Of a stretch of DNA of 64,000 bases, positions 1-11,600 are shown one piece after another. The translations under genes were made by a program, and so were the position numbers. The DNA lies in contig NC_062220.1 of NCBI RefSeq assembly GCF_902686445.1, positions 114,934,643 through 114,998,642 of the forward strand, read 5' to 3'. This DNA comes from Sciurus carolinensis. Its lineage: Eukaryota > Chordata > Mammalia > Rodentia > Sciuridae. The first letter of the stretch is position 1. Each line of letters opens with the position of its first letter. A model generated the notes under the pieces. That model did not search any database, was not told the origin of the DNA, and worked only from the letters and a program-made list of their open reading frames with translations.

Positions 1-952
1 ATCTTTTTTCCTCTGTGTAATCTATATACCAGGTCTCTGAGGAAACCATGGCAGGCAGGTACAGACATGTCCAGTGTCAGGTGAAGAAGTGAGAGATGCC
101 AAGTGATCTGCTCAAGGTGCCCCAGTGGAACTTTGCCAGACTCAGTTCTTAGAACTTCAGGCCAGGGTCTTTGCTGGGCACCAGAAGCCTCTGACCTGTG
201 TTCCACAAGGGCAATCAGACCTCTCATCCCTGAGTCCTTGGTTCTTGTCCAGACAGTCCCCAGAGAGACTTGGGTTGGACCAGCCAGAACTTTCCCTCCT
301 GCCCATCTGGCCAGCCTGGTCCTTAGCCACACAAAGAGCCCATTAGATGACTCCACGAGATCTCCCTTCTCTTGGAGTCTGGAGAATGTTGTCCTGGGAT
401 TTGGGTTGCAGCCTGCTGCTGACAAGTAAGTCACTCCCAGCCTCATTTCTGCACCCAAAAAAATGGGCTAAGAATGCTCCCTTGCCTTCCTTTTTGGTGT
501 GGTGTAAGGATCCTATAGCACCTGCTTTATTAGCTTAAAGCTCTGTATGCTTGTGAAATTGATAGGCTTGCTGCACTAAGACCAGTGCAAAGTGGGCTCT
601 TGTGTTTCTACATGCCAACACCAGTCAGTCCTTAGCTGGCAGGACTGGGATGTTGTAAGCACAGGATGCCCCTGTGAGCAGGAGTCCCCAGAGGAGAGAG
701 AGCTTTCCCAAACCCACTTTTATTAGCCTGGGTGAATCTGCCCAGTTCCTTCCTTCTAAGGGAGGTTAAACTGGTTGTCAGCCTCCCTTTACAGTCCACT
801 TCTCATCTTATCATTTCTAACCTCTGCTGACTCATCACACTGGAGGTCAAATACCAGAGGGCTCCCTCACCTGTTTCAGGAAATGGAAGAAGAAAAGAGA
901 AGTATGGAGAAACAGATTATGGGAGAGACTGAGACAGACAGAGCCAGAGAAG

Positions 953-956
<4 letters not shown>

Positions 957-1016
<60 letters not shown>
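957..1016. repeat. (GA)n simple repeat
   Basis: About 60 bp of uninterrupted GA dinucleotides. Long open frames across it are artefacts of the repeat. A shorter TC-rich run follows at about 1068-1090. Confidence 0.95.
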
Positions 1017-1019
<3 letters not shown>

Positions 1020-1088
1020 CTACAGAAGTAGATACAAGCACTCACACAGGAAAAGAAAACTATCTCTTTTTCTTTCTCTCTCTCTCTC

Positions 1089-1268
1089 TGCCTCAGGGAT
1101 TGAACCCAGGAGCACTTAACCACATCCCCAACCCTTTTTATTTTATTTTGAGATAGGGTCTTGCTTAGGGCCTGGCTAAGTTGCTGAGGCTGGCTTTGAA
1201 CTTGTGATCCTTCTGCCTCAGTCTCCCGAGCCCCTGGGATTACAGGTGTGCACCGCCATGCCAGGCTG
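1089..1268 (-). repeat. B1-dID SINE
   Basis: Reverse-oriented squirrel SINE. The ID part (gattgaacccagg) comes first on the + strand, then a T-rich linker, then the B1 part ending at the inverse of the B1 5' end (ccatgccaggct). Confidence 0.85.
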
Positions 1269-2464
1269 AAAACCCTCTCTCTTAATGAACATGTGGTGAG
1301 AAACCAGCTGGGTACTGTGACCTGGCTCCACACAGCAGAGAATTATTTAGTTTCACACTAGTGAATGGTCACTTAATAGGAGCATGTATCCGTGACTTTT
1401 GGAAAAACAGGCATAAATTCGTGGGACCTGAACTCAGAGAGATGGAGCTGTGTTCAAGGCCCAGGAGGCAGGTGGAGCACTCTGTGGCAGTTCTTTTCCT
1501 TAGTCCTCTAGGAACGGCCTTCCCAGCATCCTAGGATGTGGCACACTGGCGGCCACTGTTGGGCATCTGGAACTAGCAGGATCTGGGAGTCAGTAAATGG
1601 AATGGAAAATCCAAAGTGCCTCTAAGACAAGTTACTCTAAGCTGCCCTATTCTGAGCTTGAGTCCCTTCCCTAAGGGAGGAAGGCAGTCATCAACTAGAG
1701 CTGGGAAGTTTCCCTGAGGCTTCTGCTTCCAGGGTATTTTAGTATCTTAGTTACATAGCTTCAAATAAATTCTCTGGCATGCAGATATAAAGTTACAAAA
1801 TATAACAGTTTGCTAGTCACTTGCCTCAAACTCTCAGGCCATTTTCACATAAACACAGGTGGCAAGAAAAGAGTTACTTTGAGATGTGCAGGGAAGAAGT
1901 TCATCAGGCAGCCCCAGTGAACCAGCTGGCAGTTCATGGCATTTGAAAATTGGATGTGTAACATGTGCTGCCTAAGGTTGACATTTTTTGTCAATGGGTA
2001 GAACACATATTCAGCAGGGTACCAAAAACAGGGGATTTGTAGTCACACCCATCCTTGGTTCTGCAGCCTCATATAAGATACAACATGATTTTGAACTTTT
2101 GTTTCCTCTCTTGTACAAAGCAGATCTGGTGTGAGGGCCAAGCAAGATGGGGTGCAGTGCCTGGGCAAACCCCAGGCTTGATATACAGTCTTGCCGTTGC
2201 TCCTGATGGGTTGCCTGGCAACAGCATCCTTTGCCCTCAGCCTTCCACCTCTCTCTTGCTCCAACTGCTCTCTGGGAACACCTGCTTTCCCCCTTTATCT
2301 ACTGCTTCAGTATGGTAGCATTTCCCCATTCAAGTGGGGTATGTGTTTGGTGAAGAATGGGAGTGAGGACATTTATTCCCTGGGAATGGCCATGGTAAGG
2401 TCAAAGCAGTAGCTTGCTAGTGGTATGACTCTGTGACCTCACTTGTACCATTTTCTTTCCTAAG

Positions 2465-2657
2465 TAATACCAGAGATGGACAGCCAGCTGGTGGAGAAGC
2501 TGGGCCAGCACCTCTTGCCTTGGATGGACCAGCTCTCCTTGGAGCACTTGAACCCCAGCCTCTATGTGGGCCTGCGCCTCTCCAGCATGCAGGCTGGGAC
2601 CAAAGAGGACCTCTACCTTCACAGCCTCAAGCTCGACTATCAGCAGTGCCTCCTGGG
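2465..2657 (+). CDS. TCN2: TCN2 coding exon 2
   Basis: Starts with two bases of a split codon after a pyrimidine tract and AAG, then reads [19 protein letters not shown]. It encodes the first helices of the alpha barrel and ends in CLLG with a split GG before donor GTATTG. Confidence 0.93.
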
Positions 2658-5600
2658 GTATTGCTGCACTCTCTTCTTTCTGTGTCTTGCTTCACATCCC
2701 AAGAGACAAGAGACATGGGTTCTAGTTTGGGCCTTTTACTGCATAGTTGGCAGACTTTAGGCAAGTTTTGCTTTCTCTTGGTCTTTCTCCTTCTGTATAA
2801 TGGTTGGACTACATCAGAGATGCCCTTGTACTGTTATTATACCCTCCTGTACCTGAGGCAGACATCACTAATCCATGACCATGCCACCATATTGAGCCCA
2901 GTAGCAACACCTGACTCTGTGTACCTCCAGTGCATGAAGCAGGTATTACTAATCCATGGCTGCATTCTTTCATACTGAGCCCAGAAGCAGCACCTGACTC
3001 TATACTCCTCTCTTGTGCATGAAGCAGACATAGCTAATCCATTACCATACTTTTTCATACTGAACTCAGAAGCAGCATTTTTCTGTTCTTCCTTTCCAAG
3101 GAGCATTAAGGAGAGGCCTTTTCTGGGGTTTGAATAAGAGTGAAGAATCAGGAGCATTCATGAAACATCTTCCTACTTGGACTCCTAAAGAAATGGACAT
3201 AGGGTAGGGAAAGGAAAGGAAGGGGAGAGCATTTGGGTGAAATATGGCCAAAATGTGGGGCAAGCACAGGTGACTTGGATGCAGAAGCCCTCAGAATTTA
3301 TTTTTGTATTTAATTGTTCATCTTTTAAAATATCTATAGTTAACTACACCTAAGTTTTCAACTGTTAGGATTTTTCTACTTTGTGATGTTGCAGGGGTGG
3401 GTGGGTCCCCCAAAGCCAGGCTTAGCAAGGTGGCACTTTCTCACAAGGGTGTTGTTAACTGACTTTGTCCTAGGTCTACCTCTAGTGATTACAACAGTGG
3501 CTGCCAAACCAAGCCTTCCATGGGCCAGCTGGCCCTCTACCTGCTCGCTCTCAGAGCTAACTGTGAATTCGTCGGTGGCCGCAAAGGAGACAGACTGGTC
3601 TCACAGCTCAAGTGGTTCCTGGAGGATGAGAAGAGAGCCATTGGTGAGGGGACACTATCTTCTGTGGGTGGGAAGCAGTTGGGAAAACTCATAAGATGAT
3701 ATTCTTAGTGAGAATCAGAATTTTGGGTTTTCTCCGCAGCCTCTTTCTCACTCTGCCCATCTTATTGTTCACTTGGAGACTCAAGCCTTTCCCAGTAACT
3801 AGGCTTGATTCAGCTTTTCCTGAATTCCTACATGCATTCTATTGGCAAGTCTTGATTTTCAGTCATCAAGACTGACCTGACTGCCCATCTTCCCTTCTAG
3901 ATCATTCCAACTCTACCTTTACCTCCCCCGACCTTTGGTATCACTTCCTTGAATAATCCTGTCTCGACCTCCCAGCTATTCAGAGACCTCTGTTATATGG
4001 CTCCATAGACCTCAGACCATGTTTTAGTTACAAACATGCTCTCATAAGGATGAATTGTGTTATGATCAGAGGCCCTATCTGCACAGTGCCAGACAATTGT
4101 CTCTTTACTCCTATCTTTAAGCACATTGTCTGGCACATAGTAGGACTTCAGGAAGTAGGGGATGAGGCAACAAAGGAATGAAGGATCTCATGAATTCAAA
4201 GGAGAGTGTTGGAAAGTGCAGGCAATGGGATCCCATGTGCTGGTGGGGCTGCATGCTGGGAGAGGGCAGAGAGGCAAACCCTCAGGCCTGGCATGCCTCC
4301 CTCACCCCTTGATTTTCTCCCTCCCAGGGCACGATCACAAGGGCCACCCCCACACCAGCTACTACCAGTATGGCCTCAGCATCCTGGCCCTATGTGTCCA
4401 CCAGAAGCGGGTCCATGACAACGTAGTGGGAAAGCTCTTGTATGCTGTGGAACATGACCACCATCTCCACCAGGGTCACCTCTCTGTGGGTGAGTGGACC
4501 AAACCCTGTTGACCAGGCTGGATCTCCCTGGTCCCCATCCCCACCTGAAGACCTTCATGTCCTGGCCCCATGTTTTCCTCTCTTTGAGACCCCTCCTTAT
4601 CACATCCCTTAGGAGTGAGATGGAGGTGGGGACTGGTGTGTGGGGCAGTGGCTGTGAGCCAGCTTTGAAGCTGAACTGGAATCCATACCCCTCCATGGCA
4701 TACTCACTATAGGAGCCCCTGGGGAAGTCAGGTGGCCTTTTTTATAAAATGACCTTCTAGGAGCTGGGGGTGTAGCTTAGTAGATAAGAGTGTGCTTAGC
4801 ATTCACAAGGCCCTGGTTTTGATCCCCTGTACTATATTAAAAAAAATAAAGTAAAATGACCTCCTAGCAATATCTCCACATAGGATGCCTTATAAGCAAA
4901 GACTCAGCACATACCTGGCATAGAGAAAGATCTGAGAGCATAGCTGTCATCTCAGTATCACAGGACTTGGGAAGCTTGAGCCCGAGTTTCTAGATCTGCT
5001 TCCTCACTATGTAAACTTGGGCTTTCATTTCTGTTTCTTATCATTGTGAATCAAGGTCTCATCTAGGCCAGGCATTCTATGAGTGAGTTTGGGCCTTGCA
5101 TACAGTGGGGGTTAGATAGTGAAGGTGTGTGTGCGTTGGGGGGTGGGGGTAAGTACCTAGAGAGAAGAAGGCAGCAGGGCCCCTAACAGTAGGGAACTTT
5201 TTCTGCCCCCAGAGACTTACAGAAAATAAGAGGGCCCATTAAACTCAGCTGGAGTAGGTTGATAGGCTTTAAAAACCTCAGGACCTATATAACTCCCCAT
5301 ACCAATTAAATCGGACAACCTGGGTGTGGACCAAGGCAGCAGTTGGCTTAAAACTTCCCAGGGTATTCTAAAACGCAGTCAGGTTTGGGAGTGAGTAGTA
5401 TTCTTTTGGGGCCTCCTTCCTCTAGTCTCTTCCCCTGACCTCTAACCTTGAAAGAGTACAGTGACCATCCAAACCAATTTGCCCAGTACTGAGAGGTTTC
5501 CTGAGACATAAAATAGAATCCTGAGTAAATTGTCTTGGTTGGTGGCTCTAGCTTCTCTGATCATGTTGTCCGATTCCTTCAAGTCCTACTGTGGCTGCCC

Positions 5601-8600
5601 ACTGCCACAAGGGCCTGAACCTCCAGGCGCTGCTTGGCTTCACATGACTATCAAGCTCATCATAAGTCCTATCCCCTCAGACACAGTGGCCATGGCAGGC
5701 TTGGCCTTCACCTGTCTGGAGCGCTCCAACTTCAACCCTGATCAGAGACAACGGATCACCATGGCCATCCAAACAGCAAAGGAGAAGATCCTGAGAGCCC
5801 AGACCCCTGAGGGCTACTTTGGGAATGTCTACAGCACCCCACTGGCTCTGCAGGTGGGAAGAGGCACTGGAGCCATGGCATGGGGCTCCATAGAAGGTCA
5901 GGCTGGTTGGGGATTGGAGGATCTGGCTCATCCCTGCCGGCTGACCCACCTCCTTCCTTTCTTCCCCACCCTGTCACAGTTGCTGATGACCTCCCCTATG
6001 CCCAGACTGGGGCTGGGCTTAGCATGCCTCAAAGCAAGGACAGCCCTGTTGGCCAGCCTGCAGAATGGGGCCTTCCAGAATGCTCTCATGATTTCCCAGC
6101 TGCTGCCTGTCCTGAACCACAAGACGTATATGGATCTCATTTTTCCAGACTGCCAGGCACCAAGAGGTAGTCAAGCCTTTTGTGGAAACACAACTCTCTA
6201 CAATCTGCTGAACTTATTTACACCTGTGTGTCCCAGTTAGGGGAGGTTGCTTGGTCCCAATTTGCCAAGGCAACATAAGTTCATTGATGGGCGTGGGATA
6301 CAGAAGTTAAAATGTGGTCACAGTCTCTAGATGCTCACAGTGTGGGGCCAAAGATACCAAATATGAAGATACTGGGTAGACTCCAGTGCAGAAATGTTTG
6401 AACAAATGAATGAGGAGAGACATATTTCAGATAGCTCTGATATAAGATGAGCATTAATTGGCAGCATTGAATCAGGGCATCATCTGGGAAAGAGACTTGA
6501 AGAAGTGATGAGATTTGCCAGTGGAGAAGGGAGAAGGGAAAAGGGAGGACAGAGCATAAAGGAGGCAGCAAGAATAAAAGCACAGAGAAGTAAAGAATTT
6601 GAGGGAACTTGGGGAAAGTTCTTATAAAAGAGTGGAATCTGGGAGAATGAGCAAGAGTGGCAGGCAGATTGAATGAAAAGCAGGTAAGGACTGTGGATGT
6701 AGTTTGGCTGTAGAGGACTTGCCTAGCATGTGTGAGTTCAACTTTAATCCTTGGCCATGGAAAAAGAGAGGGTTGGGTGGTAGAGAGAGATATGAGACCA
6801 TCAGAGGTAGCAGATAACAGGAAAAAATGTGTACAAATGTATGTTGTTCTAGAAAGAGCCCTCTGGGAGCCTGGCATGGTGGTGCATGCCTCTTGTCCCA
6901 GTGACTCAGGAGGCTGAGGCAGGAGAATCGCAAGTTTGAGGCCAGCCTCAGCAATTTATCAAGGCCCTAAGCAACTTAGCAAGACCCTGTCTCAAAATAA
7001 AAATAAAAAGAACTGGAGTCAGCACTCTGGCACATGCCTGTAATCCTAACAGCTTGGGAGGCAGAGGCAGGAGGACTGCAATTTCAAAGCCAGCCTCAGC
7101 AACTTAACAAGGCTCTAAGCCACTTAGCAAGACCCTGTCTCTAAATAAAATATAGAAAGGGGGCTGGGGATGTGGTTCTCTGGTTAAGCACTGCTGGATT
7201 CAATCCCTACTACCAAAAAGAAAAGAAAAAAAGAGCCCTCTGGGGTACAATGTGGCAGATAGGTAGGAGGGGGATTCTTGAAACAGAAAAACTAGCAAGG
7301 GGTCTGATCTTGAGTGGTGGATGGATGTGGAGGCTGAGGGACAAGGGAGCTGGGATGGCAGTCAGGTTTCAGTTGAGCAGGTAGTCATGGCACTGACTAA
7401 GCTAAGAACACGCGGAAGGATGCAGTCCAGATGGGCTGCAGGAAGAAAGGACTCACACCCAGGCTCCCTAGCCTCATACCAGTTTCCCCTTTTTTTTCTC
7501 CCTGGCACAGTTATGTTGGTTCCAACTCTTGAGACCCCTTCACACGTCCATGTCTCAGAGATGATCAGTGTCACACTGAAGGTCTCCAGTGTCTTGCCAC
7601 CATATCAACAAGCCATCTCTGTTCTTGCTGGGTCTTCTTTGGAAGATGTCCTGAAGAAGGCCCACGAGCTAGGAGGATTCACGTAAGACTCCCCCCACCT
7701 TCCAGTTCTCACTCCATTCATCCTCTCTTGCCTGAAACAGGGTCATGGAAGGGACAGGGGACAGAGGAGGTTTCCCTTGGGAGAGGTACTGGCTCAACTT
7801 CTGCTTCCACCTTCTGCATTCCTTTCTGGCTCTTGTTGTCATGGAAATAAGGGGCTATAGGCTAACATTGTCATTAAAAGAGCAGGTTTTAGAAGCAGAG
7901 CCACCAGCACTGGGATCCCAGCTCCCCTTTCTCCATGTAGGAACCCAAGACAGCTATTTACCAAAACTCAGTGAGGAAGTCAGATGTTCTTTCTTCACAG
8001 GGCCATTATGAGGAGGCTGTGAGTGGCTCATAGAGATCGTGCCACTTAGCTGGGTACAGTGGCATACATTTACAATCCCAACTACTCCAGAGGCCGAGAC
8101 AGAAGAATCTCAAGTTCAAGCCTGAGCAACTTAGTGAGACCCTGCCTCAAAATAAATAATAAGAAAAGGGCTGGGGATGTAACTCAGGGGTAGAGTACCC
8201 CAGATTTCAATCCTCAGTAGTGCACACTGCACAAATAGATTGTGCCATTTGCTTTTATAGGTATAGGATCCAGCATGTAGGAAGGGCTCAATACAGATTA
8301 GGTTTCCAAAAAGAAGACTTTTCAGTATTAAATAATCTTGGTGCAATCCTGTTATTAATTACCTTGAGGAGGTTGGACAATGCCGTTCAACTTGCTTCTC
8401 ACATTGAGATGTGACAAGTCTGAGAATAAGAGGGTTTGGTAGACTGCTCTCTGTCAGGCCCTATCAGTGCCTAAATAAGATGAAGGTGATTCATTTTATG
8501 AGAATGACTCTTTCTTATGAGAAGTCATGGTCCCATCAGGTCACCCCTTCCCCTAAATTCTCCCCTAGAAAGATGTACCTCTTTGGAGGAGTCCCCAATT

Positions 8601-11600
8601 CCTGTCCCCAACTGAAGTTTACAGAGAACAAAGTCCTGAAGCCAGGGAGGACCAAGAGTTGTCACCTTGGGGTCATCTGGACCAGAAACTCTCAGATCAG
8701 AGATATGCAAAGACCCCCTTAAAGGATAAAAATCTCTCAAATCCATGGTTGTTACTTCTTCTATAAGATACTTAGGTGCAAATATCAAGTCCTTTCTCTT
8801 TCTTCATCTAGACAGCTATGCATCCTAAACAATGTTGTAAATTAAATAGAAATAAAAGTGTAAAAGCCAATAACATTCACATAAGGACTATCTGTGGAAG
8901 TGCAGGGCTACACTGGCAGGCCCAATGATCTCAGTACTCCCTTATATTTGAGCCCACCATTGAGCCCAAGTCTATACAGGCTGCTGTAGCTTCCTAGGCT
9001 TTTTCTGGCTCCAACACTTCATTCACTCTTAAGCCCACTTCCTGGCCAGTCTCCTGCAGCACACAGAGAAATACTTCTGGGTGCCAACACAGTCATAGGC
9101 CACACACATGCTCCCTGACCTTGGCAAGGCCCAATTTAACAGATGAGGAGATTACTCAGAGCCTGCTGGTTTCATGTTTGAATATTGTCAACAAAATAAA
9201 AAACAAATGGAATTTCATATTTTTAAATTCAGAGCTTCGAGAACCTCTGAGAAGCCATCATGAACACAAATCTGAGAAAACTGTTCTTTCGTTAATGTGA
9301 ATAGCTGAGTTCAGGGACTGGGCAGAAAGGCCATTTTATATAAGGGACTTGAACACTCCTGGATTTTGGTATCCATGGGGAATCCTAGAATCAATCCCCT
9401 GAAGATATGGAGGGATGGTTGTTTTCCTTTTGCCTTTTACCCTGAGTGGACTTCTGTTTCTTAAAACTGAAATAATCTACTGGGTATGGTGTGTACATGT
9501 GTAATCCCTGCAACTCAGAAGGCTGAGGTAGAAAGATTGCAAGCAACTTAGAGACACTCTGACTCAAAAGAAATAAATTAATTTAAAAAGGGGCTGGAGA
9601 TGTAGCTCAGTGTTAGAGTGCTTGCTTAGCAAGTGTAAGGTCCTGGGTTTAATCCCTAGCACCATCAAAAAAAATTTATTTTTGTATAATCCTTCCATGT
9701 CTAAGATGGAAACCATCGATAAGATTTTTGGAGGGAGGAAGGATGTGACCCATGGAATATTAAGAGGAACTCTTTGGCAATGACATCCAGCCGGGTCAGG
9801 GAAATGTAGAGTCAGGAAAGTAGGAGGCAAGGAGCTCAGGGAAGGTGGGAAAGGTGTGAATAAAGCATTTCTTAATTCCCAGGGTCAGAAATCTAACTCC
9901 AACCACTCCAGCAACAAGGAGTGTGGAGTATGTGGAATCAGAGAGCAGACTGAGCAACCCAGCCCCAAGAAGAGGGGAATACTACTGAGCCATGGAAACT
10001 TCCAGAATGAGAGATCCAGTGCCACTGCCAGTTGTCTCTGCCTCTGCTCCCCAGTGTCCCTCTCCTCATGTCTCATGTCTTTGCCCACTGGCCTCACACT
10101 CTCTCATTGCACCTTGGCCTATTCATTGTGATGCCAAGACTGCTTCTGCTTCTCCACTTCCACCCCTGACCCACACAACATCAGTCCCTGGAGGGGGAAT
10201 GAATCCTGAGTTGGTAACTAAGCAGTGTCCCCTCATGGAGGTCATGATCATCATGGTCAACATAGAAAGGGTGAAGCCTTGTCAGGCAGTATTATTGGGT
10301 CTGGAGAGGAGTGGGTGGAGGTAAGACCCATGGACCTGTAGAAAGGTGGTCCAGGAAGGCGTTAGCTAGTACTGACCCTAAAGGCAAGGGCAAAACTTCT
10401 TTGCTGGTGTGGAGGAGCTCCAATTCTCCCCTTGAGAACAATAGTCTCCTCTCTCTTCATCATTCCCTTTTATAGGTATGGAACACAGGCCTCCCTGTCA
10501 GGCCCCTACCTGACAACTGTGATGGGGAAAGCAGCTGGAGACCGAGAGTTTTGGCAGCTCCTCCGGGCCCCTGACACTCCTCTACTGCAAGGTGAGTCTG
10601 GTGACCTGTGACCCCTGGATGTGTCCCCTACCTCACCCCAACCCAGCAAAGAGGCTTCATCAACTCATCCCATCTTTTCCCTGAACCTTCCTGGGCTGTA
10701 CCTTCATAAAATGACCAATGCTCAAAATTGGATCTAATTTATTTAACTGATTTCTCAGAATTTTTATGGAAGTTATCATGGAAACTCCAGGAGAACAAAT
10801 AGGTTTTAAAAAAGAAAAAGAAAAAGGAAATTTTAAATCACCTATAATTTACTCTCTAGAAATACCATCTTTAAACTTTTGGTGTATTTTTTCTATAACT
10901 TTTAGAAATATGTAAGTTTGTCTAAAATAAAACTGGAGCCATGACTCAGTGTGGCAGCACATACCTGTAATCCCAGATACTCCAGAGAGTGAGGTAGGCT
11001 GGCAATGTAGCAAACTAAAAATAAAAAATAAGAAGAGCTAGGGGGTGTAGCTAGTGATAGTGTTTGCCTAGCAAGTATAAGGTCCTGGGTTCAGTCCCCA
11101 ATACCACTAAAAAGGGGTATACTCTCTAACACTGAGATCCAATAGATAGAAAATGTCAGCTACATGTGTAATTTAAAATTCTCTAGTTGTCAAAACTGAT
11201 ATTAATAATATTTCTTATTTAACCCGATAAACCCAAAATATTATTCTAAGAGGCAATTAATGAAAAATTAGTTTGGTACCAGTGATTTAATCCAGGGGTG
11301 CTTAACTACTGAGCCATATCCCCAGCCCTTTTTATTTTTTTATTTTGAGACAGGTTCTTGCTAAGTTGCTTAGTGCCTCACTAGTTGCTGAGGCTGACCT
11401 TGAACTTGGGATCCTCCTACCTCAGCCTCCCAAACTGCTGGGATGACAGGCATGTGCCACCATGCCTGGCTTCAGTGTAAAATTATTAATGACATATTTT
11501 ACATGATTTTCATTCTTTCTTTTTTTCTTGTACAAAGATTTCAAGTGCTTAGTTATCACATGTGGCTAATGGCTACCATATTGACAAGTGCAACTCTGTA

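Larger units (their letters stand above)
1..2464. other. Non-coding; presumed TCN2 intron 1
   Basis: No exon could be supported here. TCN2 exon 2 begins at 2465 with a split codon, so a coding exon with the signal peptide must lie upstream. I looked for a short hydrophobic leader followed by a GT donor and found no convincing one, so it is probably left of the window. The stretch holds a GA dinucleotide run and one reverse SINE, listed separately. Confidence 0.5.

Noticed and set aside
347..538. Short hydrophobic frame followed by a GT donor near 427, as possible TCN2 signal exon
   Set aside because: The sequence does not resemble a transcobalamin leader, and its start context and length do not fit.
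775..1333. Open frames with long RE/LS dipeptide runs on both strands
   Set aside because: They are translations of the GA repeat and the adjacent SINE, not genes.
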